A stretch of DNA of 64,000 bases. It comes from Ponticaulis sp. (GTDB lineage Bacteria > Pseudomonadota > Alphaproteobacteria > Caulobacterales > Hyphomonadaceae). Below the pieces are notes generated by a model. The model saw only the letters and a list, made by a program, of their open reading frames with translations. It made no database searches and was not told where the DNA came from. The translations under genes were made by a program, and so were the position numbers. Of the stretch, positions 47,732-55,664 are shown piece after piece (positions within the stretch are counted from its first letter, which is position 1; every line of letters begins with the position of its first letter). The stretch lies in assembly GCA_002692725.1 (NCBI GenBank), contig NZLU01000067.1, positions 1 to 64,000 of the forward strand, given 5' to 3'.

Positions 47732-48441
47732 TCGATCCACCCCTCCTCTCGAGCATAGTCTTTCAGCGCCGCCTCGTACTCATTATTGAACCTGTCCGAA
47801 TATTGATGGTTTTCGTGGATGTACTGGTACTGGTTGTACAACTGGCCGATGCGCCTGCTGACGATTTCATCTGCAAGAATGTCGTCTAGCGGCGTGACTA
47901 GTTTTCTTGGCGCACTCCAGTCGGAATCAAACCTGTCATGTATCGCCTTGAAGTCATCGATGTTCATCTCTCCGAGCCCATCAATGCTCGTAACGCGCCC
48001 CTCTACGGCCTCCCGGTAGGCGGCAATGTCGCCCTGTAGAGCGCTGGAGCGGATAATGCGAATCCTCCCGCTCGCAATGGCCTGGTCGAGCGTCGCCGTG
48101 ATGAAAGCCGTGCCCGTATACGGCCCCATTTTGAAGAGATCTGCCGCGACCTGAGCTTCGTCCTCTACCTGCCCAGACAGCATGGTCCGATGGACGCGAG
48201 CCGCCGCCTGCGCAGTTTCGCCGCTAGCCGTGATTGTATCCTCAAGCGACTGGCCCGTAGCCTCTGCATCCTCGATCAGACGCATGACCAATTCCCGCTC
48301 TTCGGCGCGCTCGCCGCGCGCCGCATTCCAGTTGCCAAGCTGGAGACCGAGATAGACACCGAACACCACGATCAGGGTCTCGATCACGACCGTGAACCAG
48401 TCCTGCTTGCGGATGGAATTGGCGAGACGGCGCAGGATCAC
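47728..48441 (-). CDS. DUF6090-like inner-membrane protein, first in array
   Basis: A 237-residue protein and the promoter-proximal member. Start GTG 48441 with a weak ribosome binding site. MILRRLANSIRKQDWF, membrane helix TVVIETLIVVFGVYLGLQ, LGNWN, then helices. The family motif is LDQAIASGRIRIIRSSALQ near residue 115, with DIAAY after it; the end is YAREEGWIE. The next gene begins inside its stop codon. The upstream 210 bases (48442-48652) contain no gene and hold the divergent promoters for this array and the small membrane protein at 48653. Function unknown. Confidence 0.82.
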   Translation of the reverse strand: MILRRLANSIRKQDWFTVVIETLIVVFGVYLGLQLGNWNAARGERAEERELVMRLIEDAEATGQSLEDTITASGETAQAAARVHRTMLSGQVEDEAQVAADLFKMGPYTGTAFITATLDQAIASGRIRIIRSSALQGDIAAYREAVEGRVTSIDGLGEMNIDDFKAIHDRFDSDWSAPRKLVTPLDDILADEIVSRRIGQLYNQYQYIHENHQYSDRFNNEYEAALKDYAREEGWIE

Positions 48442-48652
48442 GCAAAGCCCGCCCGGGCCTGCCTGATCGATACATCGACAATTGAATCTGCACCGTCAGC
48501 CCGCATGACGCTCCCCCTACCGAAAACTATAGTCGGAATTTCAATGACTTGCCAATCTACCGGCCGCTTAATTCACGCGCTGGCGCATGTCTGCTCACGC
48601 AATGACCTGCACAAGTGATTGACCTTCCAGAAATTACCGATATAGTGAGCGA

Positions 48653-49075
48653 ATGATCACTCGTTTAGATATGGTGCTGCGGCTTAAGCCTGTCCTCATT
48701 AGCACCGCCTTCCTTTTCCTGGCATGGGCGGCTGCAATCCTGTTCGGCTTCAGCGTGGCGGAAGACGCCGGAGGCTTATGCACAATCTATGGCAGTTTTC
48801 TGTTTGCCCTGTACGGGCTGACGGTGTCCGTCTGGCAGCCAGGGGTAAAGCGCGCACTGATGTTCGCCAGCCTGACGGCGGTCCTCCCGGTCTGCGCCGG
48901 GATTGCGGTTTCGTTGGTCACCTATAACGCCTGGTATGACACGGTCGACTATTATCCGGGCTTCACCGAACAGATCTATATGGTCTTTGCGAGCCTGCTG
49001 GACATCAGCGTTGTCAGTGCCGTTCTGTTATTGAAAGGCCTTCTCTGGATCTGGCGCAAACTCGACTTCCAATAG
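48653..49075 (+). CDS. four-helix membrane protein of unknown function
   Basis: A 140-residue protein with four predicted membrane segments: about 12-33 (VLISTAFLFLAWAAAILFGF), 42-60, 66-88 and 110-130. Loops are short, and the C-terminus WIWRKLDFQ is basic. No Cys pairs, charged membrane residues or motifs suggest transport or catalysis. It is divergent from the DUF6090 array and 85 bases upstream of a secreted-protein gene on its own strand. I recognise no family. Confidence 0.66.
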   Translation: MITRLDMVLRLKPVLISTAFLFLAWAAAILFGFSVAEDAGGLCTIYGSFLFALYGLTVSVWQPGVKRALMFASLTAVLPVCAGIAVSLVTYNAWYDTVDYYPGFTEQIYMVFASLLDISVVSAVLLLKGLLWIWRKLDFQ

Positions 49076-49160
49076 CCCTCGCGAATAGACAGTCACGTCT
49101 GACTGTTATATATCATATCTCAAACAGATATGCGGTGCCTCAGGCGCCCGGGAGGACATT

Positions 49161-49589
49161 GTGAAATCACTCATCGCCCTGACAGGTGCATTGTGCGCTT
49201 CGGCCAGCCTCACACTACCCGTAGCCGCCGAAAGCTGGTCCAAGAGCTGGGTGATCGATTATTATGAGTTCGCCCACATTTATGGCCGCGAAGATGCCTC
49301 CGACGCCCTGCGCGGCAATGGCGGCCATTCCGCCGGCGCGATCCACGAAACCGTTTCCCACATCAATCTGCCCGTCTGGTGGCATGCGCTGAAAAACCAT
49401 GCCGATGGCCTGCCTGATCCCGAGACCGGACAGAATATGGGCATTTCCACCGTCTATCGCATCTGGGCCAAGCCGGCTTTCGTCTCAACCCCGGATGGTC
49501 GCGCGCCCGTCACCAAAGCGCGGTCATTTGTGCCGGTTGAACTTGCCGAAGCTGCAACATCCGACGGCGAGGAGAACCTCGACCGCTAA
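49161..49589 (+). CDS. small exported protein of unknown function
   Basis: A 142-residue protein with a signal peptide (MKSLIALTGALCASASLTLP), probably cut after VAA. Start GTG 49161 with GGAGGA 5 bases upstream. The mature chain is rich in Trp and His (SWSKSWVIDYYEFAHIYG, HINLPVWWHALKNHADG) and has no Cys. A short C-terminal acidic tail follows. No family recognised. It converges on the winged-helix regulator gene with 5 bases between the stops. Confidence 0.66.
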   Translation: MKSLIALTGALCASASLTLPVAAESWSKSWVIDYYEFAHIYGREDASDALRGNGGHSAGAIHETVSHINLPVWWHALKNHADGLPDPETGQNMGISTVYRIWAKPAFVSTPDGRAPVTKARSFVPVELAEAATSDGEENLDR

Positions 49590-49594
49590 AAGCG

Positions 49595-51487
49595 TCAGAT
49601 TTTCTCCGCGCAGATCTCCAGAAAGTCCCCCAGATAGCACATATCGGGCCGGGTCTCGCTTTCCCGCCAATACTCAATCAGGCCGAAATTGCGTGCGACT
49701 TCCCACATGCGGTCTTCTTTCCAGAGTGGCAGGAATTCGGCATAGTGCAGCACCATGCCCACGCCCTGCGCCTCAGGGGCAAACAGCTCGATCAGACTGA
49801 AGGCGCGGTCATACTCGCCGAGAATGGCAAGCGCTCGCGCGCGCTGGGTCACTTCCAGCCGGTCACACTCGGTGCCGATCGTTTCCTTCTTCCCCTCCCG
49901 CACATCAAGAAAACTGTTCAGACAATCCTTGATGGAGGGCGGCGCGCCATCCAGCGTCGGGCGTGCTTCGTCCGGATCGCCATAAAGGCTCTCCTGCAAA
50001 CTGAAGGTCGAGTAGAGCAGCATATTATCAGGTGCCAATCTCAAAGCTTCGATGATTGTCGCATCGGCGGCCTCAAAATCCCCCTTCTGCGCCTGCACAA
50101 TGCTAAGTGCGCCCCGCAATTCGAGAAAGACCGGCCAGGCCGTCGTTACCGTTGTCAGAAGATACTCAGCCTCCGTTAGTCGTCCCGCCCGGCGCAACAT
50201 GCCGTTCCGCATGGTCACCGCGCCCAGCCCCAACCAGTTCGACGCCCCAATTTCAGACAACAGCACTTCCATTTCCGCCAGATCGGCCTGTTTGGCCGCG
50301 AGGAGCGTATCGCCCATCTCGACAATCTGATGGGCGGACTCGCTATCACGTGCCAGATCGAGCAAGCGGGTCGCCTCCTCCTGAATTTCGGGCTGGCGAA
50401 TATCGCGCTGCCCCATCCAGTGCTGATCTGGTTTGGAGAGAATAAGCACGGCGTGAAGCGCCTGAACCCCGGGCTCGTCCGGAAAAACTTCCAGCATATG
50501 CGCGCTGATCTGGTCGGCCGGCTCCTGGGAAAACGTGCCGCCATTCGTGTAGCAAAGCTCAAACAGCATGCCGAGTAAGGTCGGATTTGTCCGGCGATCG
50601 AGCGACATGGCCGAGATCAGATCATCCCCGCATTTCGCCAGATGCGACGCCAACAGCACCACGCGCTCAGCGAATACATCTCCGCTCAGTCCGCGCGTGG
50701 AAAGGTCCGTCGTGAACAGCGTCTCAGTAATTCCGGATTGCTGCAGGGCAAACTGATACTGGCCAGCCTCCCCCGCCTCATCCGCCGTCAGTGCAAAGCG
50801 ATACCGTGCCTGTGTGTCCTCTTCGGAAAACACCCGCCAGAAGCGGTTGGCACTGGCAAGCCCAGCCTGAAAGCCCGGCGCATCTGTCTCCAGTGTTGCA
50901 ATCGTCTCAGCCGACACGTCGAACTGCGCGACAGCGGACGGCATATTCTGGTTCCGCGACTGTAGTAAAGAAACAATGAGGAAACCGGCCAAAATGAGCG
51001 CGCCAAGGCCAATCGTAACAAATCGGAAATTCAGCCGCCGGGTGCGCGGCGCTTGCTCCATGCGTACGGTCGCCTCAACAGCCTCCACCGCCGCTTGAGG
51101 AGGCGGCATGGATGCTGCGATGGCGGGCGCAGTGGCTTCCTCGCGCGGGTCGGCCGTGTGCACAATCGCATTCAGCCGATACCCCCGGCGCGGCACGGTT
51201 TCGATCAGGCGTCGGGACGCCTCACCCTCGCCCAGCGTTTTGCGCAGTATCGAAATCGCCCGCGTCAGGCTTTCATCACCGCCATAGCTCACCTGCCAGA
51301 TGGTTTCGATCATGTGTTGCCGACCGACCACCTCTCCGGGCCTGGCTGCCAGCTCACACAGAACCTGCATCACCTTCGGTTCAATCGCGAAGAGGTGTCC
51401 GTCACGATGAATCTGCAATCCGTCAGAGTCGACTTCGATCGAATTGATCCAGAAACGCCCTTCGGGTCTGTTTTCTGTCTCGTCCAT
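49595..51487 (-). CDS. CadC-like membrane transcription regulator
   Basis: A 630-residue one-component regulator. Residues about 12-108 are an OmpR/PhoB winged-helix domain (FAIEPKVMQVLCELAARPGE, ESLTRAISILRKTLGE, IETVPRRGYRL). An Ala/Pro-rich linker leads to one membrane helix (about 160-182, IGLGALILAGFLIVSLL). A periplasmic half of about 440 residues of TPR-like helices follows (for example AEMEVLLSEIGASNWLGLG and AADATIIEALRLAPDNMLLY). Thus it is built like CadC or ToxR: signal outside, DNA binding inside. Two Cys pairs in the periplasmic part (KCGDDL, LCYTN) could report redox state. Targets unknown. The 220 bases upstream contain no gene. Confidence 0.88.
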   Translation of the reverse strand: MDETENRPEGRFWINSIEVDSDGLQIHRDGHLFAIEPKVMQVLCELAARPGEVVGRQHMIETIWQVSYGGDESLTRAISILRKTLGEGEASRRLIETVPRRGYRLNAIVHTADPREEATAPAIAASMPPPQAAVEAVEATVRMEQAPRTRRLNFRFVTIGLGALILAGFLIVSLLQSRNQNMPSAVAQFDVSAETIATLETDAPGFQAGLASANRFWRVFSEEDTQARYRFALTADEAGEAGQYQFALQQSGITETLFTTDLSTRGLSGDVFAERVVLLASHLAKCGDDLISAMSLDRRTNPTLLGMLFELCYTNGGTFSQEPADQISAHMLEVFPDEPGVQALHAVLILSKPDQHWMGQRDIRQPEIQEEATRLLDLARDSESAHQIVEMGDTLLAAKQADLAEMEVLLSEIGASNWLGLGAVTMRNGMLRRAGRLTEAEYLLTTVTTAWPVFLELRGALSIVQAQKGDFEAADATIIEALRLAPDNMLLYSTFSLQESLYGDPDEARPTLDGAPPSIKDCLNSFLDVREGKKETIGTECDRLEVTQRARALAILGEYDRAFSLIELFAPEAQGVGMVLHYAEFLPLWKEDRMWEVARNFGLIEYWRESETRPDMCYLGDFLEICAEKI

Positions 51488-51707
51488 TCCGTTTCCTTAC
51501 TTCCCCATTTGATCTGTTTTATCACGGAATTTCGGGTTTAACACCTGCACCAAAACCCATTTTTCTCTGCAAATACAAAGACATCATATATCCATCAGGT
51601 AACCAACAGATCGCCTTCAGGACCAGAGGCGCCCTCCTGAGCCAGTTTGGTTTCACAGCAAACGGGCTGTCACCCAATCACAGTGAAAACCAAATCAGGA
51701 GTTCAAC

Positions 51708-52052
51708 ATGTCTATCAATCCTAAGTCTTTCGCCCTCGCTTCTATCGTATCTCTGGTCGCCCTTTCAGGCACTGCCATCGCCGGGTCAGACTTCACTGCG
51801 CGCTTCGACTATTCTCTCGACGCACCAATCTCTCAGACTTATGCCCGCTTCGAAAAGACAGCGCGTGACGTCTGCAAGCTGGACCGCGTGAAAGCTGGCG
51901 GCGTTGGCACCATGCGTAAAATGGAAAACGCCTGCACCGCGCAGCTTCTGTCTGATGCTGTTGCCGAAACCCGCATCCCGGCACTCGTCGCCTATCACGC
52001 AGAACAGACCGGCCAGATGCCTGCCCTGCCGCAATATGCCGAGGCCGAATAA
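51708..52052 (+). CDS. UrcA family protein
   Basis: A 114-residue exported protein of the UrcA family, small periplasmic proteins common in Caulobacterales and Sphingomonadales with unknown role. The signal peptide ends at TAIAGS. The mature part shows the family outline: FDYSLDAPISQTYARFEKTARDVC, then ENACTAQLLSDAVAETRIPALVAYH (both given in part; key Cys in RDVCKL and NACTAQ). These two Cys may form a disulfide. GGAG lies upstream of the ATG. It ends at a likely terminator and is alone in its transcript. Confidence 0.8.
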   Translation: MSINPKSFALASIVSLVALSGTAIAGSDFTARFDYSLDAPISQTYARFEKTARDVCKLDRVKAGGVGTMRKMENACTAQLLSDAVAETRIPALVAYHAEQTGQMPALPQYAEAE

Positions 52053-52106
52053 CCGAACACCCCAATAACGATAAGAACCTCCAGGCTCCCCAGGCCTGAC
52101 CTTCAC

Positions 52107-52137
52107 AGGGCATCCTCACCGGATGCCCTTCTTCTTT
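52107..52137 (+). terminator. weak intrinsic terminator after the UrcA gene
   Basis: AGGGCATCC and GGATGCCCT pair around TCACC, followed by TCTTCTTTC, about 55 bases past the stop. The T-stretch is interrupted. Confidence 0.65.
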
Positions 52138-52422
52138 CGGTATTGTCGATCCAAGGCGCGACAGATAAGTGGGCGAAAAGGCGCCCCTGGTCAGGGAACA
52201 TCCAATCAAACTCCGAAACTGCTTTTGAGAAATGCAAATATTTTCGAAAACCTATTACATTTATATTCTGAATACATATATTGTATATAGAATATTATTC
52301 CTGTTGGCTCGCCCCTTTTCAAATAAATGCAGCTTTCCAGCCTCGATATTATTCGAACTTCGCCCAGTTTTGCTTGAACGCTTTTCTGGCACGCGAGGTC
52401 ATTTAAAGAAAAGGCACGCAAA
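52138..52422. other. A+T-rich intergenic region
   Basis: About 285 bases without a supported gene. The stretch 52230-52310 is strongly A+T-rich (ATTATT and TATATA runs) and is the likely promoter area for the repeat-protein/protease pair. Confidence 0.55.
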
Positions 52423-53127
52423 ATGGCGTTTTTCACGACACAAAACAAATCTATCCGATCCAACTCACATCTGCCCCCGACCGGCATACTCCTGCAAGGT
52501 GGCCTGATTGCCCTTTGTCTTCTGTTTGCATTGATTTTGAGTGCTTCGCTCATGACTGCCACGGCGGCGACGGACGAGCAGGAAACCAACTGGACCTGCA
52601 ATGCCGGCTTTAAGTCTACTGAAGGTGAATGCGTTCCCCTGATCGCACCGGAAAATTCATACCTCACCGGCAATACCTACGGACGTGGCTGGGAATGTCA
52701 CTACGGCTATTTCGTCGACGACGAAACCTGTAAGCCGATCAGTCTCCCCGACAATGCCTATCTGGACTATTCAGGCAATCGATGGACGTGCGAACGGGGC
52801 TATACGCGCGAGCGTGGCACCTGCGCGACGATCAACCTGCCGGACAATGCCTATCTGACGGATTCTGGCTACAATAAAGGCTGGGAATGTGAGCGCGGCT
52901 ATGTGGAAAGTCAGCTGGACTGTGTCAGGATCGATCTCCCCGAGAACGCCTTTCTCACAAGCAGCCGATATGGCGCAGGTTGGGAATGTGGTCGTGGGTA
53001 CGTGAAAACCGGCGAGACATGTCGCCGCGTCCAGATTCCTGAAAACGCCCATCTTAATTATTCCGGCAATGGTTGGGACTGCAACCGGCCCTATAAAGAG
53101 GCGGGCAATACATGCCAGATGCCATAA
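52423..53127 (+). CDS. membrane-anchored Cys-repeat protein
   Basis: A 234-residue protein. A short polar N-terminus and one membrane helix (about 23-45, LLQGGLIALCLLFALILSAS) precede six repeats of 30-34 residues, each with a W-x-C-x-x-G-Y start, one further Cys and an I/L-x-[LI]-P-[ED]-N-A-x-L end. Examples: WECERGYVESQLDCVRIDLP and WTCERGYTRERGTC. Twelve Cys give one likely disulfide per repeat, so the repeats should be outside the cytoplasm. The start is ATG 52423. Its end overlaps the following protease gene by 16 bases, so the two are co-translated. I do not know a named domain for these repeats; they are EGF-like only in spacing. Confidence 0.76.
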   Translation: MAFFTTQNKSIRSNSHLPPTGILLQGGLIALCLLFALILSASLMTATAATDEQETNWTCNAGFKSTEGECVPLIAPENSYLTGNTYGRGWECHYGYFVDDETCKPISLPDNAYLDYSGNRWTCERGYTRERGTCATINLPDNAYLTDSGYNKGWECERGYVESQLDCVRIDLPENAFLTSSRYGAGWECGRGYVKTGETCRRVQIPENAHLNYSGNGWDCNRPYKEAGNTCQMP

Positions 53128-53897
53128 ATCCAGACTGGTCAAAGGATCGCAACCTTCAGGGCCTACAGGACATGATCGAGCCGATCCTAATGACAACGGT
53201 TCGCATCAGCACCTTCAACGACTCTGTGGGCCTCACAAATGCCACGGGCTTCTTCTTCGAACACCGGAACAAGCTGAAGCTCATCACCTCACGCCATGTC
53301 GTACTGGATGAAGAGACAGATCACAGGCCCGACCGGCTCGAGATCGAGCTTCACGTTTCCCGGAAAGACCTCGGCCAATCTGTAGGATTTTCCATCCCGC
53401 TTTACCAGAACGGGCACAATATCTGGCGGGAAGCAAAAGACGCCAACGGTCTGGTTGATCTGGTCGCTATCGACATCGACAAGATCGCCCTACCCGATAC
53501 CGTTGTATATCAGGCCTTCTCATTTGATCATCTGGCCCCGACCGATCTGCGCGTGGAGCTTGGCTCAACGCTCATGGTGATTGGCTATCCGCTTGGCTTT
53601 GAGGACTCGCTGCACCATTTGCCGGTTGCCCGGCAGGCGGGCCTCGCCTCCTCCTTCGGTCTCAGGTTCAAGGGCATGGGCTATTTTCTCGTCGATGCGC
53701 GCACCCACCGTGGCATCAGCGGGGCGCCGGTCGTCATGCGCAAGCCCGATGCAAAGCCCGGCGACCCCTTCCCCTGGCAACTTCTGGGCGTGCACTCCGC
53801 CCGGCTCGAGGCCTTTTCACGCGACCCAGAACATGACGAAATCCTGGGCCTCAACGCCGTCTGGTATGCAGATGCCCTGGCGGTGTTTTATACCTGA
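53112..53897 (+). CDS. trypsin-like serine peptidase without signal peptide
   Basis: A 261-residue protein with a chymotrypsin-like fold: His in LITSRHVVLDE (about residue 60), Asp in LVDLVAIDIDK (about 118) and Ser in RGISGAPVVMR (about 200, replacing the usual G-x-S-G-G-P). The oxyanion stretch VIGYPLGFED is also typical. There is no signal or membrane helix, so it acts in the cytoplasm, or is carried by its partner. It overlaps the Cys-repeat membrane-protein gene by 16 bases. Trypsin-like modules of this sort are known in conflict and signalling systems; substrate here unknown. The stretch 53898-54016 has no gene. Confidence 0.8.
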   Translation: MPDAINPDWSKDRNLQGLQDMIEPILMTTVRISTFNDSVGLTNATGFFFEHRNKLKLITSRHVVLDEETDHRPDRLEIELHVSRKDLGQSVGFSIPLYQNGHNIWREAKDANGLVDLVAIDIDKIALPDTVVYQAFSFDHLAPTDLRVELGSTLMVIGYPLGFEDSLHHLPVARQAGLASSFGLRFKGMGYFLVDARTHRGISGAPVVMRKPDAKPGDPFPWQLLGVHSARLEAFSRDPEHDEILGLNAVWYADALAVFYT

Positions 53898-54016
53898 CAT
53901 CGAACGCCCGCTCCCGGCGCTCAACTCACCCAGAATGCGGTGTTGAGCGTCTCTCGGGTAAGGCCGAGGTGAAGGTGCGCCAGCTTCAGCGGGTAACAGC
54001 ACCGAACAAACCCAAA

Positions 54017-55624
54017 TTAAGCCAAACGCTCTTTCGTCGTGGTAAAGCTAAGGTCCGGATTGCGGTCCATGGTGTAGTTCGCGTCCCAGGCATCCTTGCC
54101 GAGATAGACCGGGTCACCATCCAGATCGGTACCCGACTGGCTCTTGTTCTTGTCCATAAAGGCTTCGAGTTTGTCTTCGGGCCCGGAGATCCAGCGCGCC
54201 ACGTTATACGGCGCGGTCTCAAACACCACTTCCAGGCCATACTCCGCCGCGACGCGTTCGGTCATGACTTCGAACTGCAGCGCACCGACCGCCCCGACGA
54301 TCATGTCCGAGCCGATTTGCGGGCGGAAGAGCTGGGTCACGCCTTCTTCTGCAAGGCTTTCCAGCGCCTTTTTGAGGTGTTTCTGCTTCATCGGGTCTTT
54401 CACCCGTGCCCGGCGCAAGAGCTCCGGCGCAAAGTTCGGAATGCCCGCAAACTTCACATCGCCAGACTCAGAAAGCGCATCGCCCACGCGAAGCGCACCA
54501 TGGTTGGGAATGCCGATCACATCGCCCGGAAAAGCGGTCTCGGCAATCTCACGATCCTGCGCCAGAAACATCATCGGATTATGCACATTCAGCAGCTTGC
54601 CCGAACTGGTTTTCAGCTTCATGCCGCGCTTGAACTCGCCTGATGAAATGCGCAGAAACCCGACCCGGTCACGATGGTTCGGGTCCATATTCGCCTGAAT
54701 TTTAAAAATAAATCCGGTGACCTGTTTGTCATCGCGCACGATGATCTTCTCCTGGCCTTTCACTTCGGCCTTTTGCGGGCGCGGTGGCGGCGCAAACTCG
54801 CCAATCGTCGACAAAAGCTCATGCACGCCGAAATGGCGCAGCGCCGAACCAAACACAACGGGCGTCATGTGACCTTCGAGATAGGATTGGTGGTCGAAGG
54901 TGGGCAGGCCATCTTCCGCCAGTTCGGAGGTCAGCTCCAGCTCTTCCAGAACGCTTGCATCCACGCGATCGGCCAGTGAATTCGACCCCGACATCTGAAT
55001 ACGCTCAGCCCGTTCAGGATGGGCCTTGTCATCTGCGGCAAGCTTTTTGAACAGGCAGAATTCACCCGTGCGTAAATCCTTCATACCCGCAAACCGGTTG
55101 CCGCTCGCGGCAGGCCAGTAAAGCGGCGATACGTCAAGCGCCAGCTTCTCATGAACCTCTTCGAGAATGTCGAACGGGTCCTGCGCCTCACGGTCCATCT
55201 TGTTCACAAAGGTGATGATGGGAATGTCGCGCATACGGCACACTTCAAACAGCTTCAGCGTCTGCGGCTCGATGCCCTTCGCCGCGTCGAGCACCATAAT
55301 GGCTGAGTCCGCCGCAGTCAGCGTGCGATAGGTATCTTCAGAGAAATCCTCGTGGCCTGGCGTGTCGAGCAGATTGAACATTTTGTCATCATGCTCAAAC
55401 GTCATCACCGAGGCCGAAACCGAAATGCCGCGATCGCGCTCAATCTTCATCCAGTCTGAACTCGTCCGACGCCGCTCACCGCGCGCAGCCACCTGTCCGG
55501 CCAGACGAATCGCCCCGCCCGCCAGGAGAAGATTCTCCGTCAGCGTGGTTTTGCCCGCATCCGGGTGAGAAATGATCGCGAATGTGCGCCGGCGTTCGGC
55601 TTCTTCAGAAAGGCTTAAAGTCAT
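54017..55624 (-). CDS. prfC: peptide chain release factor 3
   Basis: A 535-residue translational GTPase that removes RF1/RF2 from the ribosome after termination. G1 HPDAGKTT (about residues 19-26), G2 region, G3 DTPGHEDF (about 87), G4 NKMDR (about 141) and G5 are in place. C-terminal domains II and III include VVFGSALRHFGV and MIVGAVGALQFEV. Full length. The ATG is not preceded by a strong ribosome binding site (GCGGCG). The decarboxylase gene ends 41 bases upstream on the same strand, so prfC may now be read from that operon. A second, displaced copy of its first 19 codons lies at 57787-57880. Confidence 0.96.
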   Translation of the reverse strand: MTLSLSEEAERRRTFAIISHPDAGKTTLTENLLLAGGAIRLAGQVAARGERRRTSSDWMKIERDRGISVSASVMTFEHDDKMFNLLDTPGHEDFSEDTYRTLTAADSAIMVLDAAKGIEPQTLKLFEVCRMRDIPIITFVNKMDREAQDPFDILEEVHEKLALDVSPLYWPAASGNRFAGMKDLRTGEFCLFKKLAADDKAHPERAERIQMSGSNSLADRVDASVLEELELTSELAEDGLPTFDHQSYLEGHMTPVVFGSALRHFGVHELLSTIGEFAPPPRPQKAEVKGQEKIIVRDDKQVTGFIFKIQANMDPNHRDRVGFLRISSGEFKRGMKLKTSSGKLLNVHNPMMFLAQDREIAETAFPGDVIGIPNHGALRVGDALSESGDVKFAGIPNFAPELLRRARVKDPMKQKHLKKALESLAEEGVTQLFRPQIGSDMIVGAVGALQFEVMTERVAAEYGLEVVFETAPYNVARWISGPEDKLEAFMDKNKSQSGTDLDGDPVYLGKDAWDANYTMDRNPDLSFTTTKERLA

Positions 55625-55660
55625 CGCCGCGATTTAGGCGGGAATGGAGGCGTTGTCGAG
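55567..55660 (-). repeat. direct repeat 1: prfC 5' end at the left side of the islet
   Basis: Codons 1-19 of the intact prfC plus about 36 bases upstream. It matches 57787-57880 at most positions with no gap, and is exactly 2220 bases away. The similarity stops four bases before the decarboxylase stop codon. Confidence 0.92.
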
Positions 55661-55664
55661 CGTG

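Noticed and set aside
45382..48441. Toxin-antitoxin modules as an explanation for the short coupled genes
   Set aside because: All copies are related membrane proteins of 237-277 residues with no toxin or antitoxin motif.
53969..54643. A 224-codon frame antisense to prfC
   Set aside because: Shadow of prfC with no start signal.
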